From Rhododendron vialii (Eukaryota > Streptophyta > Magnoliopsida > Ericales > Ericaceae), in contig NC_080558.1 in the NCBI RefSeq assembly GCF_030253575.1, forward strand, positions 2,986,001-3,050,000: DNA of 64,000 bases, read 5' to 3'. Shown here one piece after another: positions 36,801-48,480 of the stretch; the stretch's first letter is position 1, and every line of letters starts with the position of its first letter. A model generated the notes under the pieces. The model searched no databases and had not been told where the DNA came from. It worked only from the letters and a program-made list of their open reading frames with translations. Both the position numbers and the translations under genes were made by a program.

Positions 36801-39190
36801 TTTGGAGCCTAAGACGGACGTAGACAATGAGGCCCTTAATAAAATTTACGACAATAAAATAACAAGTAGTTAAATGATTTTTTCAAAGCCAAATGCATGT
36901 ATTCAACAAGGAAAAAACCCATACAAATACTAATTTCTGATCTTGTTTTCTCTTCTTTGATCTCTAATTCATCTTCTTCCATTTTATTGTGTGTTCAGGA
37001 GATTAGAGTTGTTAAGGGTAGAATATGCATAAAACTTATATAGGAACCATAACATGGGATCATTTTCCAAGGGGTTCTACATGAAGACAGCAGCCCGTGA
37101 TCTGCATTTTCTTTTTCCTTTTTTGTTTCGTTTGATTGAGCAAGTCAGGTTGGGCCCAACCATTGGGCCTGTGTCTCTTAAGTGTAAAATAGGTGGTTTA
37201 TGTATTAAAATGGACCTCTAGTGTTGCTATACCAAAAAAGATTGGACATATATAATAGGTACCCAAAATAATAGAAGGCCCTAATTTTTTCACATTCTTG
37301 GGGGCTTAAGGCGCCGGCCTCTTGGGCCTTAGCCCAGAGCCGGCCCTGCATCCGCCTCAATTTGTTTATCCACTTTCAATATTTTGGACCTTTTAAAAAA
37401 TTTGTCTACATTTTTATAGTTGTACTAGTTTTTATATGCACTATATTTCTTACTTGATAGATCTCTACTCTATAATACAAAGTTTTCTACATCATATAAA
37501 ACACATTGTCCATTTCAAAATACAAATTATTTTCTGAGAGATATGAATGCAAAAATTGGACAAACAAGTTGAGACGAGGGAGTAAAAGTTTAAAAAAATT
37601 TCGCCAAGGCGTATTAGAATTATAATGGTAGAATTAGCAACTTACTCTGAGCAGAGCATCGCTTCCTGTGATGTAACCGAAATTCTGCATACATTTAGCA
37701 AACAAAATTAATCAGAAACCCCTAGAAGTTACTGACAAACATATCAATAATAACACTTGTGATTATTAGCCAATCAAAGCTCCAACCACTATCTTCTCAG
37801 CAGCTTCGCATATCTTATCCACTTTCGCCTCAGATAATCCTTTGATTCCGGTCAGGTTCTGCAAAATGGAGATCACAGTTTAAAAGTGCTCGCCAGAACT
37901 GAACTTCGCAAAAACAGAATTGAAGAAAACAACACACCTTCTTCGTATGCATCATCAGGCCATTGACGGTGTAGATCCCTGCATCCTGAAGCTTCTTCAC
38001 ATCTCCAGCATTGATTCCGTGAGCTATCACTGCGAAAATCACGAATAAAAGCGAACAAACAGAGATACGGATTCAGTAGTTGATTCCGTCTAGCACAGTA
38101 CGTGCCGATCCGGTTTCTACTCATGAACGAAAGCAATCGATAACTGCTGAGGACTAGTGAACTTCTAGGTAAGTTTGGAGGAACATTAAGGTTGATCGGA
38201 TAGTTACACAAATCAGTATCAAACTGCTAAAGAAAAAAACAGAAAAAAAAAAACCTTCGAAAATGAAGAGAAAATTGAGGTCAAGTCTCATTCTAAAATC
38301 TCGGATTAACGTAGCAACATACGGAAGGTTATGATAATGAAACAGAAATATGCAACAAATTAAGCGCCGAGCAGCCCTTACTGACTTATTTCCTTAATGA
38401 GCCTCTTTAAACAACGAGCCAAGCTTTTGCAAGCTGAGCCGAGCTCGTTTAATGAACCAGCCTACAACTCGAAGTCAAGCTCGGCTCAATTACCAAACGA
38501 GTCGAGCGGAGCCACGAGCAGCTCCGTTCGTTTGCTAATTACAGTGTAAATAAACACAAAATCTTGTTAGAATCTCGTTTAACTTTCGTTCGTAATGCCA
38601 AAACAGAGGACAGAAGCAACTCGCATTCAGTCACGAACAGAAATTTCAGTTATTATGCAGAAGAAATTAGAAGCTTATCATATTCATAATTTTATATCAA
38701 TCGGTAGAAGTCGAATCGAAACAAAAATGTACAAAAACAGAGAGAAATCAAAATATACAGCAGAATATCGAAAGCGATGAGAAAATTTGACTTCGGATCT
38801 AATCTATCTGTATATCGATCTAAGAATCACTCGAAGGAGGCGCGTTATGTTGGAATTTCGGATTCACACGGATTTATCGACGAATACAGTAACGATAAAA
38901 GCAACAAAACAGCGAGGAGTAAACGAAAATTTACGGATCGAAGTGAAACGGAGTCGTGATGAGGAGTTGTTTAGTTAGTTACATTTGTCGATGGCTTCAA
39001 ACAAGTCATCTTCGTCTTCGATCTCCTCGCGCTCGACGAGCTGTAGCTGGCCCTGTTCTTCCGACCTTAGGTCATCACAAACAGGGAAGAATCAAACAAA
39101 TTCCGTTAGCTGTTGCAATGCGATGTGTTTGTGTGTGGAATTCGAAGTAGAGGTGAGATCGCGAGGGAGAGCTTACTTGAACCCAAGCAT
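33825..39190 (-). CDS. DMC1: DMC1 meiosis-specific RecA-family recombinase
   Basis: Fifteen exons encode 343 aa: 39177-39190, 38983-39065, 37938-38029, 37787-37858, 37646-37684, 36457-36514, 36305-36350, 36122-36167, 35400-35461, 35195-35261, 35008-35100, 34850-34918, 34363-34441, 34024-34190, 33825-33869. All junctions keep frame. The N-terminal HhH region ([36 protein letters not shown]) precedes the ATPase core with Walker A GEFRSGKT (132-139) and Walker B LLIVDS (223-228). [18 protein letters not shown] and the C-terminal [11 protein letters not shown] are DMC1 hallmarks that separate it from RAD51. DMC1 forms filaments on single-stranded DNA and drives interhomolog strand exchange in meiosis. 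The first exon codes only four full codons. All introns fit GT-AG except the last, which fits AT-AC. Confidence 0.95.
33870..34023 (-). other. U12-type AT-AC intron (last intron of DMC1)
   Basis: On the minus strand the intron starts ATATCCTTCC after codons for EAEA and ends ..AAAAAGCAC before ATCTTTCAG. ATATCCTT is the U12 5' splice-site consensus. TTCTTGAC at 33879-33886 fits the U12 branch-site consensus about 10 nt before the AC end. Only this splicing gives [18 protein letters not shown], matching known DMC1 C-termini (EAEAxFQIT). No GT-AG choice gives that end in frame. Length 154 nt. Confidence 0.85.
36771..37582. mobile_element. Stowaway MITE in a DMC1 intron, split by a hAT element
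   Basis: Left end CACTCATCCGCC continues, after the inserted element, as TCAATTTGTTTATCCA. The right end TGGACAAACAAGTTGAGACG, then AGGGAG, is its mirror. TA flanks are at 36769-36770 and 37583-37584. Without the insert it is about 238 bp. Confidence 0.75.
36783..37348. mobile_element. Non-autonomous hAT element with 8-bp target duplication
   Basis: Ends CAGGGCCGGCTCTGAG and CAGAGCCGGCCCTG are inverted repeats. CATCCGCC flanks both sides (36775-36782, 37349-37356). No transposase. It lies in the intron between DMC1 exons 36457-36514 and 37646-37684. Confidence 0.88.
38380..38540. repeat. Degenerate GAGCCGAGCTCG-rich repeat in DMC1 intron 2
   Basis: Short repeated motifs such as GAGCCGAGCTCGTTTAATG and AAGCTCGGCTCAATT resemble fragments of dispersed plant elements. 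No ends were found. Confidence 0.35.
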
Positions 39191-39466
39191 TTTCGATTCT
39201 CTGAGAGAGAGAGAGAGAGTTAGTTGGTTGGTCGAAATTGGAGCGGTGAATTTGAATTGGGAAGCGCGAGGTGGTTATATATACGGCGGGGACTGCGAAT
39301 TTCTATCAACTTAATTTAATTCGTGTATGGAGTCCACTTCGGTTAGATATTCAGCGCACCAGTGCATGCTGCATGACGTGGCAGCTATATTTTTTAGCAG
39401 CGCTGCTATGCGCAGAGTCAAGAGACAATTTACAGAGAACCACGCAAAGACAAACACATTTGACTT
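39191..39466 (-). promoter_or_regulatory. DMC1 proximal upstream region
   Basis: A (GA)n/(CT)n tract lies just before the start codon at 39202-39219, probably in the 5' UTR. No other element is recognised with confidence before the foldback at 39467. Confidence 0.5.
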
Positions 39467-39730
39467 CATTTCGGGTCCCGAAAAAATTTAAAAAAATATT
39501 CATAAATTTTTGAATATTATTTTATGGGGCCCTGTAAAAAATCAGATCCAGCGGATATCGGCAAGTATTACTTTTGGATTCGTATGGGCGAAACTGCTTA
39601 GTTCGCCTCTACAAATCCAAAAGTAGTAATACTTACCGATATCCTCTGGGGCTGATTTTTTACAGGGCTCCATAAAATAATATTCAAAAATTTATGGATA
39701 TTTTTCTAGATTTTTTCGGGACCCAAAATG
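39467..39730. mobile_element. Foldback MITE upstream of DMC1
   Basis: Arms of about 125 bp (39467-39593 and 39604-39730) are highly similar inverted copies, beginning CATTTCGGGTCCCGAAAAAA and ending in its mirror, with a loop of about 10 bp. It starts 277 bp upstream of the DMC1 start codon. Confidence 0.85.
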
Positions 39731-39912
39731 TGGCCAAAGCCGCCAAACGCGTTTTTCTCTGCAAATCGTCTCTGCTCTTAGAATTTTTGATTTTTTAGTG
39801 AGCGAAGGTGTAAAAAAGAATCGAGATCAATTCTTCTAATCTCCTAAAGTAAAATTCATTGTGATCCCATTTAAATCTAATTCGTTCATTTCGTAAATTT
39901 TAATGTGTCTAT
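39731..39912. other. Short spacer
   Basis: Nothing recognised. Confidence 0.4.
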
Positions 39913-42275
39913 TGTTTGCGCCAACAAAATAAGAACGATCACATACCGTTTTTGATCAATAAGGGACCTTCAGTTCCTTTGAACAATGGATTGCCGGAGG
40001 AGACTTGGTCAGGTAAAGAGGTAAATTTATCTCATTTACGAGTATTTGGTTGCATGGCCTATATGCATATTGAATCGAGTGATAGGGGTAAACTTGATGC
40101 TAAGTCTCGAAAGTGCGTGTTCATAGGCTATGGTACTGATAGCTATGGGTATAAGTTATATGATTTTGAAAATCGAAAAACACGCAGGAGTATGGATGTG
40201 GTAATTAATGAGTCTGTTTTGTATAGAAATAGACAGAATCAACCCGATAAGGCTAATGAAAATTCAGACTTTGTAGAGTTTGAGGGGATCCCTGACAGTA
40301 ATGTCTTACAGCCTCAGGATATTAATATACAACCTACTCCACAGGCAGATCCACAGACTCCTCCACTCAGGAGGTCTACACGTACCGTTAAACCACCAAT
40401 GCGTTATTCTCCTGCTTTACACTATTTGTTGTTAACTGATAGTGGTGAACCAGAATGTTTTAAGGAAGCATTGCAGGTGGAGACCAGGGGAGAGTGGGAG
40501 CGAGCAATGGATGATGAGATGAATTCTCTCTCATCAAACCAGACTTGGGACTTGGTTCAGTTGCCCAAGGGGAAGAGAGCTTTGCACAACAAATGGGTAT
40601 ACAGGCTTAAGGAAGAATCTGATGGGAGCAAACGGTACAAGGCGAGGTTGGTAGTAAAGGGTTTTGAGCAGAAACCAGGTATTGACTACACCGAAATCTT
40701 TTCTCCTGTGTACTATCAGATGTGTCCTTAATATTGTGGCTGTTGAGAACTTGCACTTAGAGCAGTTAGATGTTAAAACTGCTTTCCTTCATGGGGATTT
40801 GGAGGAGGATATTTATATGCATCAGCCAGAGGGTTTTGTTGTCAATGGGAAAGAGGATCAGGTATGTAAGCTTTGAAGGAGTCTGTATGGGTTGAAACAG
40901 GCGCCTAGGCAGTGGTATAAAAGGTTTGATACATTTATGACAAATACGGGGTTCAGTAGATGTCATGGGGATCACTGTTGTTATTTTAAGAAGCTTGGTA
41001 AATCGTATCTCATACTTTTGTTGTATGTAGATGATATACTTGTTGCAGGTTCAAGCATGGATGAGATTGCTAATCTCAAGGCACAGCTGTCCAGGGAGTT
41101 TGCAATGAAGGATTTGGGTTCTGCAAAGAAAATCCTTGAGATGCGAATCAGCAAGGACAGGGTGAACCGAAAGTTGAAGTTGTCACAGGAGGAATATGTT
41201 GAAAAGGTGCTCAAAAAGTTCAACATGGAAGGTGCTAAGCCCATTAGCACACCGTTGGCAAGTCACTTCAAGCTTTCAAGGGAAAAAGGGGCAGTAACTG
41301 ATGAAGAAAAGAACTACATGGCCAAAGTTCCATATGCCTTGGCGGTAGGCAGCTTGATGTATGCTATGGTTAGCACGAGGCCAGACATTGCTCAAGCAGT
41401 GGGAGTTGTCAGCAGGTTTATGGCAAATCCAGGCAAGGAGCATTGGGAGGCAGTTAAGTGGATTTTGCGGTATCTGAGAGGTACTTCTGATTTGGCTTTG
41501 TGTTTTGGAGGTTCTGATATTTGTTTGCAAGGATATGTGGATTCGGATTTAGCAGGGGATATTGATAGCAGGAAGAGCACTACTGGGTATGTTTTTACAC
41601 TGGGGAGTGCAGCAGTTGATTGGGTTTCGCGGCTACAGAAAATAGTGACTATTTCCACAACAGATGCGGAGTATGTTGCAGCCACGGAGGCATGCAAGGA
41701 GATGGTATGGCTAAGGAGCTTCATGAAAGAGTTGGGTAAGAAACAGGACAATTGCAAATTGTTCAGCGATAGTCAGAGTGCAATACATCTGGCAAAGAAC
41801 GCAGCTTTTCATTCGAGGACCAAGCATATTGACATAAAGTATCACTTTATTCGCTCTTTGTTGGAGGATAGGCAGTTTACTTTGGAGAAGATTCACACAA
41901 GGGATAATCCGGCAGACATGTTTACGAAGGTAGTTACCGTGGAGAAGCTGAAGTCTTGTTCAGCTTCTGTGGGTCTCCAAGCTTGAGTGGGAGGCTGGGT
42001 GCTGGTGGTGTTAATGATAGTTGATGATTGACTGGATGTCTGATCATGTCTTCAAGTGGGAGATTGTTGAGATGTGAAGACAATTTTAGAGTTGCAGTAA
42101 AAATGACCCGGAATGTTTTGGGTCCCGCCCAACACAGATTTTAGCATTTTTTAGGGTTTTCTAATATTAGTTTGTTTGCACATATAAAAGCAAAGCTAGG
42201 GCTGCCTCTTTTTTTTGTAACTCTGACATATTTTCATCATAGTGAAACACCCTAGCACCCCGTAGACGTACGATT
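39913..42275 (+). mobile_element. Copia (Ty1) LTR retrotransposon fossil, 5'-truncated
   Basis: The remaining parts are, in order: the C-terminal part of integrase (SHLRVFGCMAYMHI), reverse transcriptase (YVDDILVAG) and RNase H (STTDAEYVAATEA, HTRDNPADMFTK), then a purine tract near 42053-42064 and the first part of a 3' LTR beginning TGTTGAGATGTGAAGAC at about 42067. The 5' LTR, gag, protease and integrase core are absent. The element is broken: besides the missing 5' half there are about two breaks in pol. With no second LTR it cannot be dated; the well kept pol suggests moderate age. Confidence 0.88.
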
Positions 42276-42692
42276 AAGCAATCAGCTTAAGTTGGAAACA
42301 AGACCTACAAAAAGATCGGGTCGGATTGCCGAGCCCTCGTAAATTGCCAGAAAAAACGTTACTTTTGAAAGAATTGAAAACTTACAACCATATTGTTTAC
42401 ACTAACACACATTTTTCTCACTCGGGACCACATTTAATTGTTTATGTTTTTTTAAGAGCTCTAGATATTGTGTTTAAGATAGAGTGTCATTTTAAATAAC
42501 TTTTTTATACTACTGGTCCTTTTTTTTTTTTTTTGAAATGAATACTACTGGTCCTTGAAATTTCAAATTTTTATTGTTCGCTATTATGGCCACTTTGTAT
42601 AGAAAATTTTGGTTCCGTCCCTGTATACACGTCGGAATCACCATTCTTTAGATGTTTTACATAGCGGCGTGTAGGCATTACGTATCATGACA
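42276..42692. other. Gene-free stretch
   Basis: AT-rich, no feature recognised apart from a T-run near 42520. Confidence 0.4.
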
Positions 42693-43224
42693 TTGTCAAG
42701 TTAATAATTGTTAAACTTTACCACATTGCTCATCTAAGCTTTCTAAGCTTGGTTAATATATTTTAGAGGCTGCTTCATCTATTACCAATTAATTTTAAGT
42801 TGGAATTGACCCTCTAAAAAATCTAACATGGTATCATAGTTAGGTCTTGGGTTGTCTCACCTCACATGATTGAGCGTCTGTTGCCCGAGTCAAATCTCTT
42901 TGTCTTCTCAAGTCATACCTCCATGTGCATCTGGTCATCTAAGACACAAAAGCTTGGTTAATATATTCTAGAATTGTCTGTCTATCTTGTTCTTTTTTTG
43001 CCAAGCGGTATACATTAGCGGAGATTCTGGGATATAGTTAGTAAACTAGTTTACTGGGGAATCTAAAGGCTGTTCATACACTTGAACCACAAACGCCCCG
43101 GACGGAACTTGAACCTTGGCCTCCTACGAGGAAGAACCAAGAAATACCATTGGGCTAGAAGCCCTTTTGAGTCTACTTCACCTATTGCTAATTAATTTTA
43201 AGTTGTAATCATCCAAAAAATCTA
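42693..43224 (+). mobile_element. Possible TRIM fossil with a SINE in its 3' repeat
   Basis: Two related blocks flank about 100 bp. The first (ending AAAAAATCTAACA at about 42828) is followed directly by TGGTATCATAG, a degenerate Met-tRNA primer-binding site. The second has AAGCTTGGTTAATATATTCT and TTAATTTTAAGTTGTAATC, and ends AAAAAATCTAAC at 43224. The SINE interrupts the second block. Outer limits are approximate; the repeats have diverged, so it is old. Confidence 0.5.
42989..43168 (-). mobile_element. tRNA-derived SINE
   Basis: Read on the minus strand it begins GGGCTTCTAGCCCAATGG, containing a box A-like TAGCCCAATGG, then a box B-like GGTTCAAGTTC, and ends in an A-rich tail (plus-strand T-run near 42992). 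This is the usual plan of a plant SINE. Confidence 0.6.
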
Positions 43225-43319
43225 ACGTAATAATAATTACGTATGTGTTTGAGTTAATAACGACAAGAATGTCTCAAACCTTTTCCCATCCCATCAAAAT
43301 TAAGAGTATCAACATTCCC

Positions 43320-43720
43320 TAAGAAAATTGAACCACAATTTCACCGCACCTAGTTGCATCTAAACAAGCTTTGGACTATGCTAGTGACCGCCTAAAATTT
43401 AGTCAGGTTGCCATCATTATTTTTTACTTCGAGCGTAGGCAACTAGGCACCCTTGGCACAGTGGCATCAAAGATCTTTTGCTCATGAATTTTCTCATTCG
43501 ATCTCTCACATGATGATGCTGTTGTGCGCAAGAATATGAGTTTAATGGATTTGATTGAACAAATGGCCTTTGATAGTGCTCAATAGAAAAAAAAAGATTC
43601 ATATAGCCGACCCCAATTGATTAAGACATAAAATTTGGTTTGGTTTGGATCTCTCATATGATGTTGCATAATGCATGGGACCTTAGTTTCACTTGACGAT
43701 CTTTACTGTTCATCTTGTGA
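43320..43720 (+). repeat. Diverged remnant of a DUF26 unit (left of the array)
   Basis: CAAAGATCTTTTGCTCATG and surrounding sequence match the 3' flanks of the three DUF26 genes (for example near 47046). It is much more diverged than those are from each other and has no gene. It suggests that an older unit once lay here. Confidence 0.5.
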
Positions 43721-44364
43721 GCCTCAGTGTATTATATTGTTTGTATAGAAATAAACCCAAATTTTAGGAATCGGTAAAAATTTGATCAAATCATTGCTAC
43801 CCGGTGAAAAAATTGTCAGATTCCGACGATTTTTATTATTCTTGGGACAGATATTTTACTTGCAAAAGGAAACCCATACCATACTAACTGAGTGTTTATT
43901 TTTTAGTTTTGATCAATAGTTCTGAGTGTTTATGTAAATGATGAACACATCAAGACTTACACAATAAACAGTTCAACTCCCACTCGCTAACCGAAGCTAT
44001 GATGAGCTTTATTTTGCATTACATGAAGAATGATCACATGAGTGCAATTATCAAGTAGACAACTATTACTCGTGCATGATATCCTAATCATAGAACAAGT
44101 ATTGGGTACTGATCGTCCTTGCCACTGGGGAGTCATTCGTGCATGATATCCTAATCTTTCCACCTCCAGGCTCCAGATAGAATTAATTATTCAATCTTTT
44201 CACCGATAATATGGAATTCTTGAACTTGTATTGATCATGAAGAAGACCCTTTTTTTTTTTTTGCTGGGCAACTTGTCTTGAAGGCCTTGCTGCATGCATT
44301 TTTTTAAATGTTCACCGCCTCAGACTTTCAAGTGATTTTCAGACTTTGTTTGGCTAATCTTCTA

Positions 44365-44615
44365 CTCCCTCCGTTTCAGTTTGTTTGTCCAATTGTCTAA
44401 ATTTGTGTTTTTCAAAAATATACTTATATCTTACATTTTATAATATTTTTTTATGATTTTGAAGATTTTGTATAATAAAAATTAATTGAAATCTACCAAA
44501 TAAGATCCATATTGCATATTAAAACATTATCAATTAAAAATTATAGACAATTTTTTTAGAGGTCAAACGCTCTCGAAAAATCAAAAAAGTGACAAAAAAA
44601 TCGGGACGGAGGGAG
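44365..44615. mobile_element. Stowaway MITE private to unit A
   Basis: CTCCCTCCGTTTCAG and CGGGACGGAGGGAG ends with TA flanks at 44363-44364 and 44616-44617. Units B and C have the empty site TTCTACGTTGG. Confidence 0.9.
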
Positions 44616-45539
44616 TACGTTGGTCAAAGTAAGATGGCTTTCGTAAGTAGTGTTGGAAACTATAGATACAAGTTAGACCTGTGTTTACTTAAAGAGTAAG
44701 TTTACCTGAAACCATAGAAGAAGTCTCTAATGGGTGATTGTCCTTGCTAGGATCAATATTTGTGCATGATATCCTAATCTTTTTTCCAATCTTACCACCT
44801 CGAGAACTATTCAATATTCCGCGGATCGAGCAACAGCCGCGTCTGGATCAGATCTATCTACTCTACAATTCATCCAATATTTACTTTACCAATAATGCGA
44901 AATCCATGAGCTGATCGAGCGCGAAGTAGTCATTATCAGGGAAGGATAGATGATTTTAAGTATTAGGCTGGCAAACATTAAGAGAAATTGAAAAATACGA
45001 AAGACGTATCAATTATGAGTGTACAAATTGAACAGATACTATCAAAAGAATTATCATGTATTATTTTGTGAACTCATGCGATGCACAGCTATGTTTTTTT
45101 TTTTTGCTCGGCCGATGCACAGCGATGTCCATTTTAGCTATACTATCATACTAACAGGAAATTTGTAATATGAGAGAACATAAATTGTAGTAAAATTAAA
45201 CATAATAAAAGATTTGAAAGCTGAAAGTTGCTTTCAACCAAATCAAAAAAGCTATATGTTTGTTGCGAATAATTAAATGAGGAGAGTAATATGTTTTGTG
45301 AATAATGTTTGATATAAAAACTATACCTATATCATAAATAACATCAATAATTTCAATAATTGAATACTTTTAAAAGAGGAGAGTCATATAATTTTATTTT
45401 TTTGTCAAACGGAAATATTGGAGAGTTATAATAAATAGGAAACCTTAAGATACTAAAGAAAATATGCCAAAGCATTTCTCACCCCTATAATAATGAATAA
45501 ACTTTGAAAATAAACACTAAACTCAACAATCCAATTCAA

Positions 45540-45770
45540 CCTACTCAAAGGAGTCGATGAATTCGATCCGCCTCCAAACTTCATCAGAAAATCGTTTTCT
45601 GATTGCACAGTCTAAACTTTGACAGTGTCTAATGAAGCCCATACATATTCTATTACTGCCCTTTTCTGAAAGAAAAGGTCAATCTTTGAACAGTTGAACT
45701 TGACTTCTGGCCTTTTGATTTTCCTCCTCTATAAATCCTCAATCTGCCAAGGATAATTTACCCATCTCCT

Positions 45771-45808
<38 letters not shown>

Positions 45809-45843
45809 ACACACACACACACACACATTGCATCCCTACAAAC
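45540..45843 (+). promoter_or_regulatory. DUF26-A promoter and leader
   Basis: TATAAAT at 45730-45736; W-box-type TTGAC cores near 45618, 45678 (reverse) and 45700. A (TC)n(CA)n tract at 45773-45827 runs almost to the start codon, most likely in the 5' UTR. W-boxes are WRKY sites common in defence genes; use here is inferred. Confidence 0.6.
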
Positions 45844-46575
45844 ATGTCTTCCTCACAATTCACGTCCACCCTTTACCTCCTTTCCTTCACTCTCCTCCTG
45901 CAAATTGCCTTTGGAACCAACCCCCTCTTCCATTTCTGTTCAAGTTCGGGGAATTTCGCTGCGAACGGCCCTTACGAAGCAAACTTGAACATACTCATGA
46001 GCTATCTCTACTTGACAGCTCCTCTGACCGGGTTTGGTTCTGGCTCAGTAGGACCGAGCCACGACCAAGCCAATGGCCTAGCTCTTTGCCGAGGTGACGT
46101 CAATACCACAGACTGCCGGTCCTGCCTTGCCGAAGCAGGGAGCGAGATTCGGACACTCTGTCCTAACGACGAAGGAGCAATTATATGGTACGACGAATGT
46201 GAATTGAAGTACTCGAACCTTAACTTCTTTGGAAAAATCGACAACCAGAACAAGTTTTACATGTGGAATTTGAAAAATGTGAGTGATCCAATTTATTTCA
46301 ATAAAAAGACCATAGAGTTGTTGAGAAAGCTAGCGGAAGAAGCTTATGGTAGTCCGAAAATGTATGCTTCGGGAGAGCTGATGATTGGGGAACATAAGAA
46401 GCTTTATGGGTTGGTCCAGTGCACAAGAGATCTTTCCAGCATCGATTGTGGAAAGTGTATTGATGAGGCTATTAGTGAGCTTCCGAGCTGTTGTGACGGA
46501 AAAGAAGGAGGGAGGGTCGTGGGCGGGAGCTGCAATGTGCGTTACGAGATTTACCCTTTTGTTAATAATGCCTAG
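45844..46575 (+). CDS. Secreted double-DUF26 protein A (ginkbilobin-2-like / CRRSP)
   Basis: Single exon, 243 aa. Residues 1-24 are a signal peptide ending QIAFG before TNPLFH. Two DUF26 (Gnk2 / salt-stress antifungal) domains follow, each with C-X8-C-X2-C: Cys82-91-94 and Cys193-202-205. Further Cys at 32, 106, 119, 216, 217 and 230 are available for disulphides. N-glycosylation sites occur at Asn87 and Asn145. No transmembrane or kinase part, so it belongs to the cysteine-rich repeat secretory proteins rather than to CRKs or plasmodesmal PDLPs. Family members bind mannose and inhibit fungi or act in apoplastic signalling; activity here is not shown. Close to copies B and C, differing at few residues. 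Confidence 0.93.
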   Translation: MSSSQFTSTLYLLSFTLLLQIAFGTNPLFHFCSSSGNFAANGPYEANLNILMSYLYLTAPLTGFGSGSVGPSHDQANGLALCRGDVNTTDCRSCLAEAGSEIRTLCPNDEGAIIWYDECELKYSNLNFFGKIDNQNKFYMWNLKNVSDPIYFNKKTIELLRKLAEEAYGSPKMYASGELMIGEHKKLYGLVQCTRDLSSIDCGKCIDEAISELPSCCDGKEGGRVVGGSCNVRYEIYPFVNNA

Positions 46576-48480
46576 AGAGAACGCATCATTGTTTTTAGGG
46601 TTGTTGTTTTGTTAAGGTTTGTGGAGTTGACGAATAACTAAGGAGGTGTATGTTTTGTTGTATAAATTGTGGGAGTTCAAGGAGGTGTTGTTTTGAAAAT
46701 GTACTTTGTTTTTGTTTTTTCGCTACTTCAGAAATTTGCATTAATGCTTATTCATTTGGGGGCTTTAAAACTCATTCGCACGGTTCCCAATACATTTTTC
46801 TCTATCTATCTCCCTCCACTCAAACCTCCGTCAAAACCTAAAACAAACAAGCTCGACTCCACTTCCCTTTCATCAAAACATATCAACTTCCGCTCTGAAG
46901 GAGTTGAAACAACAATTTCACTGCACCTAATAAGTGAAGTTATAGAGCTGGTGGACCAAGTGCGAGCGCACACTCTCGTTATACTAGGTAATAACATGCC
47001 TAATTGTCTTTCCTTCCCGCATAAAGCACCCTTGGTCGCGATAGTGTCAAAGATCCTTTGCTCATGTGAGATTTTCTCATTTGTCTCTCATATCGTGCAT
47101 AATCGGACCCATCATAGGCTCACTTGAAAATATGAACCTTCATCTTTTAAGCATCGATGTCTGTATAGCTCTGGATTGACCGTGCATCGGTAAAAACTTG
47201 CATAGATCATTAAAATATCAAGTCTTACACCATAGCGCGCGGTTAAACTTGTTTTTGTTTTTTCGGTACTTCAGAAATTTGCAGCTTATTCGTCTGGGGA
47301 CTTTAAAATCCATGTGTGCAATTCTCAATACATTTTATTTATCTATCTTCTTTCATTCAAACCTCCTTTAAAACCTAAAACGAACAAGACAGTCCTCTTT
47401 CCTTTCATCAAAACATATCAACTTCCACTCTGAAGGAGTCGAAACAACAATTTCACTGCACCTAAGTCAAGTTATGGACCAAGTGCGCGCGCGCACTCGT
47501 TATACTTGGTAATAACTTGCCTAATTGTCTTTCCTTCCAGCCTATAAAGCACCCTCGGTCGCGATACTGTCAAAAGATCCTTTGCTCATGTGAGATTTTC
47601 TCCTTTGTCTTTCATATCGCGCATAATGGAACCCATCATAGGCTCACTTGAAAATATGAACCATTCATCTTTTAAGCATTGATGACTGTATAGCTCCGGA
47701 TTGATCGTGCATCGGTAAAAACTTGCATAGATCATTAAAATGTCAAGTCTTACACAATAGCGCGCGGTTTAACTTGTTAAATGAAATAAATATTACCGGT
47801 CACATGAAGTGATTTCCAAATTCTGTTCGTTTACTTTTGTATGTTCGTCGGTCAAAGCAAGATGACTATTGTATAATCAGGAAAATATAGGTAAGATAGA
47901 CCTGGCTTTATTTTAAGAGTTAATTTATACAGTCTACAAATCATCGAACATGTAGTAGAAATTTGGTCTATAGTCCACAATAGGGGTTTCAAACAACGCC
48001 GGATACAGTCCACTGGTACTTAGAGTAAGAGTGATGTTTCATTAGTTTTAGCTAGGTTTCTCAGTAGCCGGCGCTGAGAAGGTCATTGGTCGCCAAAAAA
48101 GTATCCAACACCAGTCTTGGGTAAGTCGCCGGTTGTTAGTGGCAGTTTCCTGAGGCGGTGGCAGGGCATGGCAGTGTTGAGGGATAGCGAGGGTTTTTTT
48201 GAAAGTTGGATTTATGTTTTGAGTGGGGTGGACTACAAGTGTTTTTGCATATTATTGGGTGGATTAGAAGTTTTACTAATTAAGCACCAATTGTGAGTAG
48301 CTAGAGATCAAATCTGAAGAGTTTTTTTCCTTTTTATCCCCTAAATTATGCCTATTTTCTTTACTTAGTTCATAAACTATCAATTTGACAATTTCATCTC
48401 CCCAATTATCATACCGTTACCTACTTAGTCCAATAGATAACGAAAGTTAGGAATTTGGACGAAAAATGTCATGTTAGGAC
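46576..48480. repeat. 3' flank of unit A with an internal duplication
   Basis: A block of about 540 bp is present twice (about 46700-47245 and 47246-47785), sharing GAAACAACAATTTCACTGCA and CCTTTGCTCATGTGAG. The rest is the common spacer of the units. No gene. Confidence 0.65.

Noticed and set aside
45828-46097. Overlapping open frames in the DUF26 genes in other frames (also at 51090 and 56620)
   Set aside because: They recur in all copies only because the real coding frame is conserved; composition is not protein-like.
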